Positions 33,125 through 45,400 are shown, counted from the stretch's first letter. The stretch: DNA of 64,000 nucleotides from Brachypodium distachyon (GCF_000005505.3 NC_016132.3:27828501-27892500); one strand, 5' to 3'. Numbers and translations: made by a program. Notes: generated by a model not told the origin, from the sequence alone.

Positions 33125-34112
33125 TATCGCACTAGTGGCACCCGGAGTACCACCGCCGCGCGACGCGTGGGCCCCGTCTCCGAGTTCCCGGAAAGACTCC
33201 GTCCCGGGCAGCAGCTACGAGCAGCCCGGCAAGCTACCAGCCCGGAAGGGCTCGCAGCGCTTCGAGGAATATTCCCGCCTGGGCACCTCCCGGGAAGCCA
33301 CTTCCCGGGAGGGTGGTTCCCGGGTGCGTTGGGTCTGGGCGCTTCCCGGGGAGCGACTTGCTGGGACAAGGAGTTCCCGGGCACAGGCTCCCGCATCAAG
33401 GGTGGGGCCCAACGGACGTGTGTCGGGCGTCGGGTGCGCGGCCTCACCAGGGCGAGGAGTGAGGCGCACGGCTTAAATGAGCCGACAGGAGGAGCGCTGC
33501 CTGTCCAAATCAGGTGAACAGTGGCTGTCCAATCCTACCCTAGGGCTTTAGACCCCTAGCAGCGGAGGTCGTGCCCATGCGTGCCACCAGCTCACCGAGA
33601 GGGAGTTGTATGCCTCCCCGTTCGACACTTGTAGTGCATGCGCCGCGGCACCTGTGGCATCCCCTTGAGTATAAAAGGAGGACCCCCACCGACGGTCAAA
33701 GGGTTCTACACTTTTCCTAGGGCTGGACGATCACACGGTTTGGCGGACTCACAGTTCGCCACTAGCAGTATCCAGGAGTAGCCAAGAGCACTTAGCCAAA
33801 AAGGGAGCACTCGAGGACTCTTCCCCGCCCCCACCCCCCACCCCCCCGGCAACGTGTAAACACCTGGTTTCGAGGTAATACAAACTCAGACAAGCAGGAC
33901 GGAGGGTTTTACACCTCCGAGTGGCCCGAACCTGGGTAAAAACGTGCGTGCATGCATTCTTGGTTTTTGCGCACCCTGGGAACATTACTTCGCTGGTTGC
34001 GGAGGACCATCGGCCACGCCGGCGATCGTCGGAGCGATCCCCGACGCCCCTGTCAAACCTAAAAGGGAGCCGTGACCGCACGCCCCCGATGTCAGAGCCC
34101 CGTGCGACGATA
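33125..34112 (+). repeat. 5' LTR of copy II, 988 bp
   Basis: Begins TATCGCACTAGTGGCAC and ends GCGACGATA, where TG...CA is expected. Both termini have become TA...TA by transitions. The TATA box TATAAAAGGAGG is near 33671. Homologous to the LTRs at 15017, 46311 and 60477. Confidence 0.88.
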
Positions 34113-34140
34113 TCTGGCGCACCAGGTAGGGGGCGCGAGA
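34113..34140 (+). other. Primer-binding-site region of copy II
   Basis: TCTGGCGCACCAGGTAGGGG follows the LTR directly. The matching site in copy III is TCTGGCGCGCTAGGTAGGGG (minus strand, ending at 60476). The position and the conservation support a tRNA primer site; the tRNA was not identified. Confidence 0.55.
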
Positions 34141-34220
34141 CGAGAGCTCACCGGTGACCGCCGGCAGCAGTGTTTGCTTCGACGTCGGCTTCATCCCCTT
34201 CCCCGACGAGACCAACCACC

Positions 34221-35870
34221 ATGCCCCCCAAGCGGGCTGGTGATCCTCGGATAAACTCGCATGAGGCCCCAGCGGCGCACACGCGGTCGCATGACGTGCG
34301 ACCCGAGTCAGGGGCTCAGGAGAACCCGGAGCCCTCGAGAGTGCAGCAACCACAGCTGCCTCCCCCGCGTCCTTGGCCGTCTGCAGATAATCGGCCGAGG
34401 GGACCGGCTGCCCCCAGTGCCGGGGCCAGCCGCGCACGCGGGCATGGTGCCGCCCGCGCCGGCCAGTGAGTCGAGTCGCGGGCCGAGGATGCGCAGCGAC
34501 AGCGGCACCAGGAGCATACCGCGTCTCGAGCGACCCTCGGGGGCTCGCACCCCGCACACCCGGAGGCGTCCGAGGCCAGAGCGGAGCGCAGCCGCTCGGG
34601 GAATCGGCTGCCCCCTGCACGAACCCCGGCAGAAGCCATCATCGCCGCACGCATCATGGTGCGGTATGAACTGCAGCAAGGCATGCCGGCGCACGTGACG
34701 TGGGGCGAGGAGTTGGACGCCCTTCTCGCTCTGGCCGCCCAGCAGCCGCAAGGCGAGGGCGCCCTGGTAGGCTCCAGTCACGGGCAGAACCCGGAGCATG
34801 GGGACGCGCCACCTGCCTCGCGATAGGGGGAGAACCCTCCGCCTCCGCAGGGAGGCCAGGGAAACGGGAGCCGGGAGGGGTCCTCGAACTCGTCGCCCAC
34901 CGTTCCAGGGGGTGACGCACGTGGCATCTTCAATGCCTGCCAGCAAGAGGATCTGCGCTCGCGCTTGGAGCGCCGGCGCAGGCGCGAGGTCGAGCGCCAA
35001 CGCCCAGAGGAGCAGGAAGACGCTCCCATGGGCCACGAGGACCGCTGCACCGCGTTCACGGGCGAGTTGCAACGGGTGACATGGCCCCATAAATTCCGAG
35101 CGCCCGCGCTCGGTATGTACGACGGGACCATCAATCCCAAGGATTTCCTCCTGACCTACACGTTGGGGATGCATGCCATCGGCGCCGACGACAAGGTCAG
35201 AGCCAACTGGTTCCCAATGGTCCTGAAAGGATCAGCGCGAACCTGGCTGCTCAACGTGCCCGCTGAGTCCATCGCCACCTGGGCGGACCTGCATGAGCAG
35301 TTCGTGAGCGCGTTCCAGGGCGGCTATAAGCGCCCAGGAAGCATGGCGGAACTGCACACCATCGTGCAGAAGCCAGGAGAGACGTTGCAGAGCTTCGTGA
35401 ACCGCTTCTCCAATCTCTGATACTCCATCCCGGAGGCGGAGGCGGAGGCGGCTGCCATCGTCAACACCTTCGCCATCAACGTCCGTGATCCTAAGATGCG
35501 CGAGAAGCTGAGCACGCATCGGATCCGGACGACGCGGGATCTGTACGCCCTGGCGCACGCGCCATGGCCGAGGAAGGGCGCCTAGCGCCCAAGCTAGCAG
35601 CTAAGGCTGCCGTGAGCCCTGGCGAGGGCTTGTAGAAGAAGGGTTCCTGCAAGTGCAGTGGGAAGCAGGTTCTCGCGGCGGACTCAGGGGCTCCTGCGGC
35701 GAGGCCTGCGAAGAAGGCCTCGCTGGGTGGCGGGTTTGGCGGCAAGCCGGGTGACGCGCCCCGCTGCCCCATCCACAGCAACTCCACCCACGACGCGCAG
35801 AACTACCGCATCTTGCAGCGGATCAAGCAGCGGCGGGAGCAATGCCATGAGGAGCGCCGCGCTGCTCCCG
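34221..35870 (+). pseudogene. Gag of Tat-like copy II, zinc knuckle deleted
   Basis: ATG at 34221 begins MPPKRAGDPRINS. The capsid-like region is open from 34965 to 35420: KFRAPALGMYDGTINPKDF, WFPMVLKGSARTWLLN, ATWADLHEQFVSAFQGGYKR, FVNRFSNL. After a stop at 35418-35420 the rest is in pieces. Where copies I and III encode a CCHC knuckle, about 45 bp are missing (near 35870), so this gag could not bind RNA through it. Confidence 0.85.
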
Positions 35871-36114
35871 TGACTGCCCGAACGACCCTAGAGCGGGGCC
35901 GAGGCCTGCCGGCGGTGGTGCCGGCAGGGACGAACCCCAAGGGGGGCGCGGTCAGCCCCGCGGGGGGCGGGAGCGCCCACCCCGGGGACGCGACAGGGCT
36001 CGCGCTGAGGAGTAGCGCGAGTCCCACTGCACTGGCATCAACGAGCCGGGCTTCCAGGAGCCTCGCGGCGTCACCTGCATCCATGGGGGAGCCTACGCTC
36101 TCCCATCCCACGCC

Positions 36115-37010
36115 GTGGTGAAGCGCCGCACCCGTGACGTGTGCGCACTGTTGCCGGACGCGGAGCCGCAACAGCCGTTGAGGTGGTCGCATGTGCCGAG
36201 CACCTTCAGTGCCAACGATCACCCAGCGCTGCAGCTGGGTTCAGGGGTAATACCCTTCGTCGTCTCACCGATCATTAGCAATATGACGGTGACCAAGGTA
36301 CCGGGGGACAACAGAGCGGGGCTTAACCTCCTGTCCCCCAGGCTGGTGGCGAAACTCCAGGTGCCGGTGGCGCAGCTGAAGCCCACCGACCCGTTCCGGT
36401 GGGTGAACCCCGGGATCGTGCGTCCGTTGGGGCGCATCACACTGCCGGTCACCATCGGGTCCCGGAAAGCGTTCAGAACCGAACACATAGTGTTCGACGT
36501 GGCACACACCCCGTTGCCCTACAACGGGATCCTTGGTCGGCCAGCGCTGATCAAGTTCATGGCGGCTACGCATTGCGCTTATGGCGTGATGAAGATGTCG
36601 TCCATGTATGGAGTCCTCTCCGTCAGGTGCGACCTCAAGGACGCGGCCTGGTGCGTGGGCGAGGTCGTCAGGACCATCGCCGCAGCTGACGCCGGTGACG
36701 AAGATGCTGCCGGAAACGACAGCTTGTTGGGCGATGCTCCGCCAACAAAGAAGGCCCGCGCTACCCCGCAAGAGCTTGCCGGGGGAAGCGCAGGCTCAAG
36801 CTCGCGCCCCGGCAAGGGGCAGAAGCTCCTGGAGGAGGCCGCCAAGGTGAAGAAGCTGCCCCTCCAAGCCGGCAACAAGGAACGCACCATCACCGTCGGA
36901 GCGAACCTTACTGCCGAATAGGAAAGCGCCCTCATCACTTTCCTCTGGGATAATGCGGACGTGTTCGCCTGGGAACTGTCGGACCTTCTCGGAGTCCCCA
37001 GGAGGTGATT
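36115..37010 (+). pseudogene. Protease region of Tat-like copy II
   Basis: 36115-36921 is open for 268 codons. The expected LVDNGAGLNLL active site reads PGDNRAGLNLL, so the conserved glycine after D-N is replaced by arginine. GIVRPLGRITLPVTIGSRKA and PYNGILGRPALIKF follow. A stop at 36919-36921 lies before the segment leading to RT (ALITFLWDNADVFAWEL). Confidence 0.85.
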
Positions 37011-38095
37011 GAGCATCGGCTCGCGGTGCGCCTGGACGCGCGCCCCGTCAAGAAGAAGATTTGGCGGCAAGCACAAGAGCGTAAAGATTTCATCAAGCAG
37101 GAGGTGGATAAGCTCAAGGCTGCCGGGGCAATCAGGAAAGTTCTGTACCCCACTTGGCTGGCTAACCCTGTAGTAGTACCTAAAGTAGGGAACAAGCTTC
37201 ACATGTGTGTAAATTTACTTATCTTAATCGCGCATGCCCCAAGGATCCCTTACCTGTACCCCGTATCGATCAAATAGTTCATTCTACCGCTGGTTGTGAG
37301 TTGCTGAGCTTTCTAGATGCTTTCTCCAGCTACCATCAAATTAAGATGGCGGTCGAGGACGAGGAAAAAACAGCGTTCATCACCCCGGTTGGCTGTTATT
37401 GTTATACATGCATGCCTTTTAGGTTGAAGAACGCGGGCTCCACATTCCAGCGCGCCCTGCACGAATGTTTGGGGCCCCAGCTAGACCGCAACGCGGAGGC
37501 CTACATGGACGACATCGTCATCAAATCAAAGCGCGGGGACTCGCTGATTGATGACCTGCGGGAGGCGTTTCATAACCTCCGCAGGATCAAGCTCAAGCTG
37601 AATCCCGAGAAGTGCACCTTCGGTGTCAAATCCGGGCAGCTTCTGGGTTTCTTGGTTTCACACAGGGGGATACAAGCCAACCCGAGCAAGATAGAGGCCA
37701 TCGAGAAGATGGAGGCCCCCCGCAAGGTGAAAGATATCCAGCATCTTAACGGCTGCGTTGCCGCGCTGGGACGTTTCATCTCCAGGCTGGGCGAGCACGC
37801 CCTGCCTTTTTTCAAGGTGATGAAGAAGAAGGGTCCGGTTGACTGGACTCCCAAGGCCGAGGCGGCGTTCCGGGAACTCAAACAGTACCTAAGATCGCCG
37901 CCTGTCCTCGTCACCCCCAAGCGGGGCGAGCCGCTGCTACTCTACCTAGCAGCAACTGACCAGGTGGTCAGCTCGGTGCTGGTTGCCGAGAGGGAGGAAG
38001 ATGTCCCAGGGATGGAGGCTGCGGGGCAAGGGTTGAGCGACCCCCGGCAACCGCCTCGGACCCAGGGACCACCCCCGAGCCGGGAGCTTCTGCAC
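37011..38095 (+). pseudogene. Reverse transcriptase of Tat-like copy II
   Basis: KAAGAIRKVLYPTWLANPVV, DQIVHSTAGCELLSFLDAFS, CYTCMPFRLKNAGSTFQ, then AYMDDIVIKSK at about 37500-37530 and EKCTFGVKSGQLLGFLVSH. It is open from 37205 to past 38000 apart from a frameshift near 37210-37275. The FGLKNAG motif reads FRLKNAG. It is the best preserved RT of the three copies but not intact. Confidence 0.88.
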
Positions 38096-38995
38096 GGTGC
38101 TGCGCAACGCGCAAACGAGGTACCCGCAAGTACAGAAGCTCCTTTTGGGGATTCTCCTTGCTTCCCGCAAGCTATGCAACTACTTGCAGGCGCACCGAGT
38201 CACGGTGGTGTCGGGGTTCTGCCTTGAGCGGGCCCTCACCAACCGTGAAGCCACCGGGAGGGTGGCCGAGTGGAGGATGGAGTTGTCGGAGTTCGATCTC
38301 CACTTCACCAACTCTAAAAGCATCAAGAGTACGGCCTTGGCGGACATCGTCGCGGAATGGACGTCAACAAGCGTGGAAGAGAATGAGCCGGAGACCAGCC
38401 TGCCCGGCAAGTTGAACGAGGACCGCTGGGTCCTCTACTTCGACGGCGCGTTCAGTCTCCAAGGAGCGGGCGCCGGGGTCGTCACTGAGTCACCGACAAG
38501 GGACCAGTTGAGGTTCGCTGTCCAGCTCAATTTCCCGAACTCCACCAACAACACGGCGGAGTACGAGGGCTTGCTCGCTGGGTTGCGGGCGGCGGTTGCC
38601 CTCGACATCAAGCGCCTAATTGTTCGCGGGGTTTCCCAGCTCGTGATCAACCAGGTGAACAAGGACTACGACTGCCCATAGAAGGCACCGTACGTGGAGG
38701 AGGTCCACAAGCTAGAACGTAAGTTCAAAGGTTTGCGTTTTGAGCACGTCAAGCAGAGGGACAATTTTGCCGCGGACGAGCTGGCCAAGATGGCGGCAGA
38801 GCGCCGGAATCCTCCGGTGGGGGTGTTCTGTCAGAAGCAAGCGGCTCCTTCAGTCGCCCCCGAGCTGTCTGCCGGGGACGCCCCCTCGACAACCGAAGGA
38901 ACCCCTGCAGCAGCGGCGGTCCATGTCGCTGACATAGCGGCATGCGTTGGCAGGGAGATCCCTCCCTGGGTGGAGGAAATTGCCTGTTCTTGAAA
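38096..38995 (+). pseudogene. RNase H region of Tat-like copy II
   Basis: Gypsy-type remnant ([35 protein letters not shown]) and then the second RNase H ([45 protein letters not shown]). The catalytic D of RGDSQL is replaced by V. A TAG follows YDCP at 38679. Sequence for the QHPVYFVST start present in copies I and III is missing near 38095. Confidence 0.83.
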
Positions 38996-40156
38996 GGAGA
39001 GGCTCTCCCGGAAGATCACGTTGCCACGGAACGAGTAGCGCGGCAAGCCAAGATGTACACTGTGGTGGATGTAAACCTCTACCGCAGGCGTGCGAACAGG
39101 GTCAAGCTCATCTGCGTGCCGCAAGAAGAAGGGCGCGCACTATTGGAGGAGATATATCGAGGCACATGTTCGCACCATGTGGCGTCCCGGGCTTTAGCCG
39201 GCAAGGTGTTTCGGCACGGTTTCTACTGGCCCACGGCCCTGGCTGATGCGGAGCGGCTGTTGAAGACGTGCGAGGCGTGCCAGTTCCACTCGAAGAAGAG
39301 CAACCAACTAGCGCAGGCCCTACATGTCATCCCTTCCTCGTGGCCATTCGCGGTCTGGGGGCTCGACATCGTCGGCAAGCTACCGAGAGCGGTCGGCGGT
39401 TACGAGTATTTGTTCATGGCCATCGACAAGTTCTCCAAGTGGGTAGAAGTGGAACCAGTGCGGAAGGTGACCGCCCAAGCAGCCATCAAGTTCTTCAAAA
39501 GCATTGTGTACCGATTTGGTGTGCCTAACAGCATTATCACCGACAACGGCACGCAGTTCACAAGCGCCGTGTTCCAGGCCTATTGCGAAGGCATGGGCAC
39601 TAAGTTGCACTTCACGTCCATCGCTCATCCAAGAAGTAATGGGCAGGCGGAGCGAGCCAACGTAGAAGTGCTGCGGGGGCTCAAGACGAGAACCTTTGAC
39701 AAGCTCAAAGGCCACGGGAAACACTGGGTTGAAGAACTTTAGCCCGTGCTGTGGTCGATCCGGACCACACCTAGTCGGGCAACGGGCGAAACTCCTTTCG
39801 CCCTTGTCTACGGGGCAGAAGCGGTGCTGCCCCTCGAGCTCAAGCACGCATCTCCCCGGGTACGCGCGTACGGCAACACCAGCCAACACGAGCAAAGGGT
39901 GCGAGCCGCGCGCTACCAGCAGGGACTCCGTCGTTATCACGACAGGCGAGTCCGTCTCCGGGAGCTCGAGAACGGAGACCTTGTCCTGCGCCGGATACAA
40001 GGAACGAAGGCCGGGAACAAGTTGACTCCGAAATGGGAGGGCCCCTTCCGGGTAGTGCAGGTGACCAGACCGGGGGCTGTCCGGCTGGAAACCTAAGACG
40101 GCTTGCCGGTGCCTAATAATTGGAATATTGAGGACGTGCGCAAGTTCTACCCGTGA
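38996..40156 (+). pseudogene. Integrase of Tat-like copy II
   Basis: HHCC region (SHHVASRALAGKVFRHG to CEACQFHSKK), then GLDIVGKLP, ITDNGTQFTS and HPRSNGQAERAN, and the C-terminal KLTPKWEGPFRV. A TAG at 39740-39742 and a stop at 40094-40096 interrupt it. About 30 bp after QHEQRV are lost compared with copy I. The natural stop is at 40154-40156. Confidence 0.88.
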
Positions 40157-40422
40157 AGCGGCGGAGTCCGACCCTCAGGTGATGCCGCCGATGCATACCT
40201 CTCGAACTAGTGTGGCCGGGCAGTCCCCGTGTGTAAACCACTAGTTATTGTGAACAAAGATAACTGTTTCGTTCCTGAGCTTTAAAGTTGTCCTGTTTAC
40301 TCGCATGTTCTTCCTTCTTCTGTCTCTTGCTTCAGGTGCACAAAAGTGTCTTTCCATACTTGGTTGTGAGCAAGGGGCTGCTGGAGCCTCGAAAACATAA
40401 ACTCGTTGCCGGATCGTTCCGG
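40157..40422. other. Start of the spacer after integrase, copy II
   Basis: Non-coding, conserved with copies I and III (CTCGAAAACATAAACTCGTT and neighbours). No gene seen. Confidence 0.5.
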
Positions 40423-40539
40423 CACGGGACATGCAGTTGGCGGGCTTCCGGCAACGTGCATCACGGGACTTGCAGTTGGCGGGCTTCCCGCAACGTGCAT
40501 CACGGGACGTGCAGTTGCCGGGCTCCCCGCAACGTGCAC
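40423..40539 (+). repeat. Three 39-bp GC-rich hairpin repeats, copy II
   Basis: Units at 40423, 40462 and 40501, each CACGGGACNTGCAGTTG.CGG then GCTTCCCGCAACGTGCAT. GTTGC and GCAAC form a stem. Copy I has two units and copy III three, so the number varies. Confidence 0.85.
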
Positions 40540-40966
40540 CGCGCAGTCGCTGCACCTGGGAAATGAAATGCTCACATCCAAGTTTGGTATCGACCCTTCT
40601 CTGCCCGGGGGCTGGGAGGCAGGAGGGTATCCGTGTTGCTTTGAGTTTTTTGTGAATTTCGAAAAAAAATTGCAGCACCTCGGGCCTGGTAAGAATCTAA
40701 CTTGCAGGAAAAGATGGAATCTTGTGCACTGTAATACCCGTGGGCTGCCCACGGGTCGCGGCATGCAGTAGTGCCTTGTGGTGCGGGGCGACCGCAATAC
40801 AAGGGACTCACCGCACTCCGAGGCTCCTGACTCGTGAGGGCGGCGCCACGGGTGCCACGGCATCTTGGCATGCGGGGTGGCGGAGACTGTACTACATTTC
40901 AAGGGAGGGATGCCACGGGTGCCGCGCTGATCCGTCGCGTGCGGTGGCAAGCCCCTTCCCCACGCC

Positions 40967-40974
40967 TATAAAAG
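40967..40974 (+). promoter_or_regulatory. Conserved internal TATA box, copy II
   Basis: CCTATAAAAGGCGCGCCCC, on the sense strand 63 bp before the palindrome array, with the conserved CAGAGCGAAGCCG block just downstream. Same arrangement in copies I and III. Confidence 0.6.
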
Positions 40975-41029
40975 GCGCGCCCCAGCCAAGGAACGCCTCA
41001 GAGCGAAGCCGGGAGAGGGGCTGTTAGGG

Positions 41030-41470
41030 CGGGCGGTGCCGCGGAGGCGCGATGGGGGTGCATATCATCAGCGCTTAGCGCGAACGGGTGCACGGCCATC
41101 ACGCCCTTGCTGCATCACCCCATCGAGCCCACCCCGAGGGGCGTCGCAGAGGCACGGTGGTGGTACTTGCCATCAGCGTTCTGCGCCGACGGGTGCACTG
41201 CCGCCGTGCTCCTGCCGTGCCTCCTTAAGCGTGTGGCTCCTGGGCGAGAGCTGCCGCAGAGGCACTGTGGTGGTGCATCCCATCAGCATCCGGCGCCGAC
41301 GGGGTGCGCTGCCGCAGTGCCCTTGCCGCATCCCTCCATAAGACACCTCCGCAAGGAGCAGGGGCTGCCGCGGAGACACTATGTTGGTGCATGCCATCCG
41401 CGCCTTGCGCCGACGGGGGCACCATCATAGTGTCCCGGCCGCATTCCCCTTTAGAGAGCCTCATTTTTCC
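41030..41470 (+). repeat. Array of about four 110-bp imperfect palindromes, copy II
   Basis: Each unit has GAGGCACTGTGGTGGTGCAT-like sequence and an inverted partner (GGGTGCACTGCCGCCGTGC or GGGGCACCATCATAGTGTC), spaced by CATCAGCGC...CGCCGACGG. Two overlapping frames stay open for about 100 codons but only translate the repeat. Confidence 0.8.
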
Positions 41471-42471
41471 GACGCGGGTCGTTGCGAGGGCGCTGTGATG
41501 GCGCCGGTGCCGGCGCCCGCCGCCCGTTCTGGCCCATCACCGCGTCCCTGCCACGGCCCCCGAGCAGTTTTGCTCCCGAGCAGCGAGGGCTGCTACACCC
41601 CTCGGACGAGCTCCCCAGAAAAACCAGGTCTCCCCGGATGCGGGGGCTGTCGCCGGGAGGCTATAACTTCCTCGCCACCCGTGCCTGCCGGTCCAGGTGA
41701 AGTGCAGTTGGCGGCGAGGACGTTATAGCCGTCTTACGGCAGCTCCCTTGGCGGAGTCCTCCTAGGCCAGGGTTTCCCCCTGAAGGCAAGGGTTGCTGCG
41801 TGAGCGTGGCGGCGATCCTACCTTGGCGTTCCTGCCGCATCCCTCAACACAGATTTCCTTGAACAGGTACCCGCGGATGGGTCCCTACCAAGGCAGTGCT
41901 CCAGGTGCACTTTTCCGGCAAGCGTCCCGAGGCATCGGACTGGATGAAAAAGCTAAGTGCTCGAACATGAACGATTGAACTCACTAAGAACTGAACGTAA
42001 TTGAGCGCTGTCTCGCTGGGTGTGGCCCCTGGTCCTGCGCGTAGCTGGAGTGTTAGAAGGACACCTGCGGGGGGAGTGCGCTCCCCGTGTGGCTTCCCGG
42101 GTCCGTCCCGGAAGGGCACGGCTTGGAGTAGTTACCCCGCAAGCGGAGTGGCTCTCCGCTACCGCTTGACCCCAGGTCGGCACCGCGGGTCCGTCCCGGG
42201 TCCCTGGTCTGGTCAAGGGTGAGGCGCGCAAGTCCCCGGTAACACAAGGCAAAACACGCCAAGGCTAGTAGGGCCGCCCCGCGAGACAGCACCGGGAACA
42301 AAGAACAAGAAATTGAACATGTTAAAGAACTTGATTGTCTAAGAGTCGAACGATTACACAAACTAATGGGAAGATAATTGTTCAAACGGCGCCAAGCGCA
42401 AAACTTGCAGGAAAGGACTAACGAAAGAAGATACATTGTAAAGCAGCAAGGGCGGCTGGGGGCTGCGGCAA
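41471..42471. other. Remainder of spacer and 3' flank of antisense gene, copy II
   Basis: No gene seen. 42000-42250 is the inverted counterpart of 20100-20390 in copy I and is probably the transcribed 3' region of the antisense gene. Confidence 0.5.
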
Positions 42472-45400
42472 CTAGTTGCCGGCGTCTTCGTCCGGGGGCT
42501 TGGCGGACGACTCGGGCTCCGGCATCATCTGTATCCGCTCGACCACTTCGTCGACGAACTCGGGCACCGCTTGGGTGTGTGTGGGCTCGTCTTCGCTGTT
42601 TGACCAAGCGTCCAGCAGGGACTCGAAGGGAAACTCCGGGTCCTGGAGATGAATCCGCGGGAGGATTGTCCCGGCAACCTCTCCGGCGCAGTTGGCGACC
42701 TCATTGGCGCTGTACTGGGCGATCCAGACGTCGAGCGCCCCCAGTTTCCCCACCAAGTCAGAGAAGAAGGGGATGAACGTCGAGACATCTGTCCCGTCCA
42801 CCTCCGCCGCCTACAGCTCGAACTTGGGCAGCAGATCGCGCAGCGCCTGGGCAATCTTGAGCAGCTTATCGGTCTCGATCTTCCGCTGACCGATCAGCAT
42901 GCCGTGGTGAAGCCGGGCGTTGGCGGCAGCCTCCCGCCAGCTTCACGAGCTCTGCGGCCTTGGCAGCATTGTCCTCACCGGCCTTGGCAAGCTCCTCCCG
43001 GACGGCGGCCCTCTCGATCTTTAGCCTAGCCGCTCTGTCCTTGGCGGAGCCGAGCTGGATTTCGTGCCGAGATGCTGGTCCCACCGCGTCCTCGGTAGCC
43101 TTCACTTGCACCTCCAGCATGACACGAAGGCCCTGAATCTCGCCGCGGTAGTTGGCGATCAGGTCGCTCTTCTCGTCCAGCCGGACCTGGGCCGTCGCGA
43201 GCACCTCGGCCTGCTCCTTCCTGGTCGCCTCGAGGGTTGCTACCATCGAGTCCAGCTCCCCTTGAAGCTTCGCGCGCTGGGCCTCCAGCTGCCGGTGGAG
43301 CTCGGCCTCCGGGACCATTGGCTCCTCGGCGTCCTCCAAGGCTTGCCGGGCGAGGCGCGCCTCCTCCCTGGCGAGACCCGTCTCCTCGCGCAGCCGGGAG
43401 AGCTCTTGCCACTCCTTCTCCACGGCTTCCCACACCTCGCCAAGTTGGTTCTTGGCGACGGCGTGGTGCTCCCTCACCTCGTTGAAAGAGGTGACGAAGT
43501 CTTGTTGCTGGTCCCTGATGGCGTCCAGGAACCGGTGCCCCCGCTCGAAGATGCTCGGATCCCAGGTAATAGGATTCCAAGCAAGCTCGGCGAGGGTGCC
43601 GAGGTCGTTATTGGGGAGAGCAGCCGAGGACGACGAAGCGCCCGCTGTCGAAGTAGGGCTGTGCGGGGGGTCGCCCACTTGCTCCAGGGGATCCGGCTGT
43701 CCTTCCCCGGCAGCTTCCCCTGCACCTGCGCCCGGGGACCCCGGGGCTGGGGAAGCTTCCCTGCTCCCGGCAGGAGCTGTCTTCTGCTGGGCGGCAAGTG
43801 AGTCCGTGCCAGTCGCATCCGCGGCTGCGGGCGCATCACCAAGTGTTGTCCCAGTGGTGACGGTGGCCGTCGCTGCCACTGTCGCTGGCACGGCGGGGCT
43901 TGACGCGGGAGCCGGTTCCGGCTCCTCCACCGCCTCCGTAATTTTGACAACAGGGTCAAGATCAACCGCGGTCGCGCTCGTTCCAGGTGCGGGCGCGCTC
44001 GTGCCTACGGCGATAAGAAGCGTAAGGATCGACGAGTAAGAGAGCTATCAGAAGCAGACAAGGGTGACCAGGGTGGTTACCTTGCGAGGCCGACGGGCTT
44101 GCGGGGGGCCCTCTCTCGCCTCGCCTGCGCCGGCGGCAGCCTCCGAAAGACTTGCCGCGGGCGAGCTGTCGCTTGCTGCAAGAGAAGGTACGTTCATATG
44201 ATGAACTAACAACTAAAAAATGCAGCTAAGGAGAAACGAAAGAGCCCTACCAGTCGCCGGCCCCGCCCCCGTTGGAGCTGAGTCATCGGCGGATGCGGTG
44301 GCGGCGCCACCGGCCCTCGTGTCGGTCGGATCGGCAGCGCCGCCAGTGTCCGCGTGCGCCCTGTTGCTCGGCGTGGCGGGTGGGGAGTCGCTCCTCCCCC
44401 TTTTGCTGGCACCCGCCAGCGAATTGGACTTCGGGGGGTTACGCCGGAGCGTGAAGCCTCGGAAGACCCCCCGAGCGGGAGGCACCTACGGTGCCGGCGG
44501 GGTCGCCGTGACCCGGAGTGTCGCGGGTGTCGATGGTGATGCCCCCGCGGTATCAGGAGCCAGCCCCCGGGAGGCTGCCGCCGCCGGGGCAAAAACCGCC
44601 GTCGAGGCTCCAGCGACCCCTGCGGACGTGGGCGCTACCGGAGTACCGGCGGGCGCCCCGGGAGCAGGTACCACCACACTACTGGTGGCCGTCGCAGGGG
44701 CGGAAGCCGCCGCTGAAGCTCCGGCGCCCACTGTGGCCGCGGACGCCGCCAAGGTATCGACGGGCGCCCCTGAAGCGGCCGCCGCCATGAGGTTGGTGGC
44801 CGCTGCAGGGGCGGATGTCGCCGTCGAGGAAACAGCCGCAGCTGCTGCGAACGCACTTGATCTCCGCACGATCAGGGGGGCGCTGTCGCTGTCCTCGTCG
44901 TCATCGTCCACGGGGACGACTTCCGGGGACGCTGCCGCCTGGCCCGACTCATCATCCAGGGACTGGAGGGAGGGCCAGCTGGGCTCGGACCCGTCCCCGC
45001 TCTCCTCGAGCACTTGCTTCTCGCAGAGTGTTGGCAGGGGAGCGCGCGGGGCCCGAGTGGGGGTGTCGTCCATCAACCCCCACTCGTTGCAGGGTAGGAA
45101 GGCGCCGACGATGTCGTGGCAGGGGAACTGTGTTGTTTGGAAGGTCTCGCCGGAGATCCCCCACGTCCTGAGGGTTTCCAAGTCCATGCCGTCCTGCTGG
45201 AGGCATGTTCTGTCCCCGGGACCCATGTACATCCACGCGGGCCGGGAACGCAGTTGAAGCGGCACTATACGCCGGTGGATGAAGGTGCGCGCCGCGTCCA
45301 CGTCGGTGAGCCCCGCTAGCCGCTGCGCCTTGATCTTCTCCACAATGGGGAGGAGGTCGGCGTCGCGGTGGTACCTGTCTTGCCAGCCGTTGTGGGGCGC

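Noticed and set aside
34308..35174. 288-codon minus-strand ORF in copy II
   Set aside because: GC-rich shadow of the gag coding strand; no conserved motif and not preserved in copies I or III.
40423..40539. CRISPR-like repeat array
   Set aside because: 39-bp units are directly adjacent without unique spacers, lie in a plant retrotransposon and recur in its other copies.
44220..45257. 345-codon plus-strand ORF in copy II
   Set aside because: It is antisense to exon 1 of the antisense gene; the minus frame has the recognisable domains.
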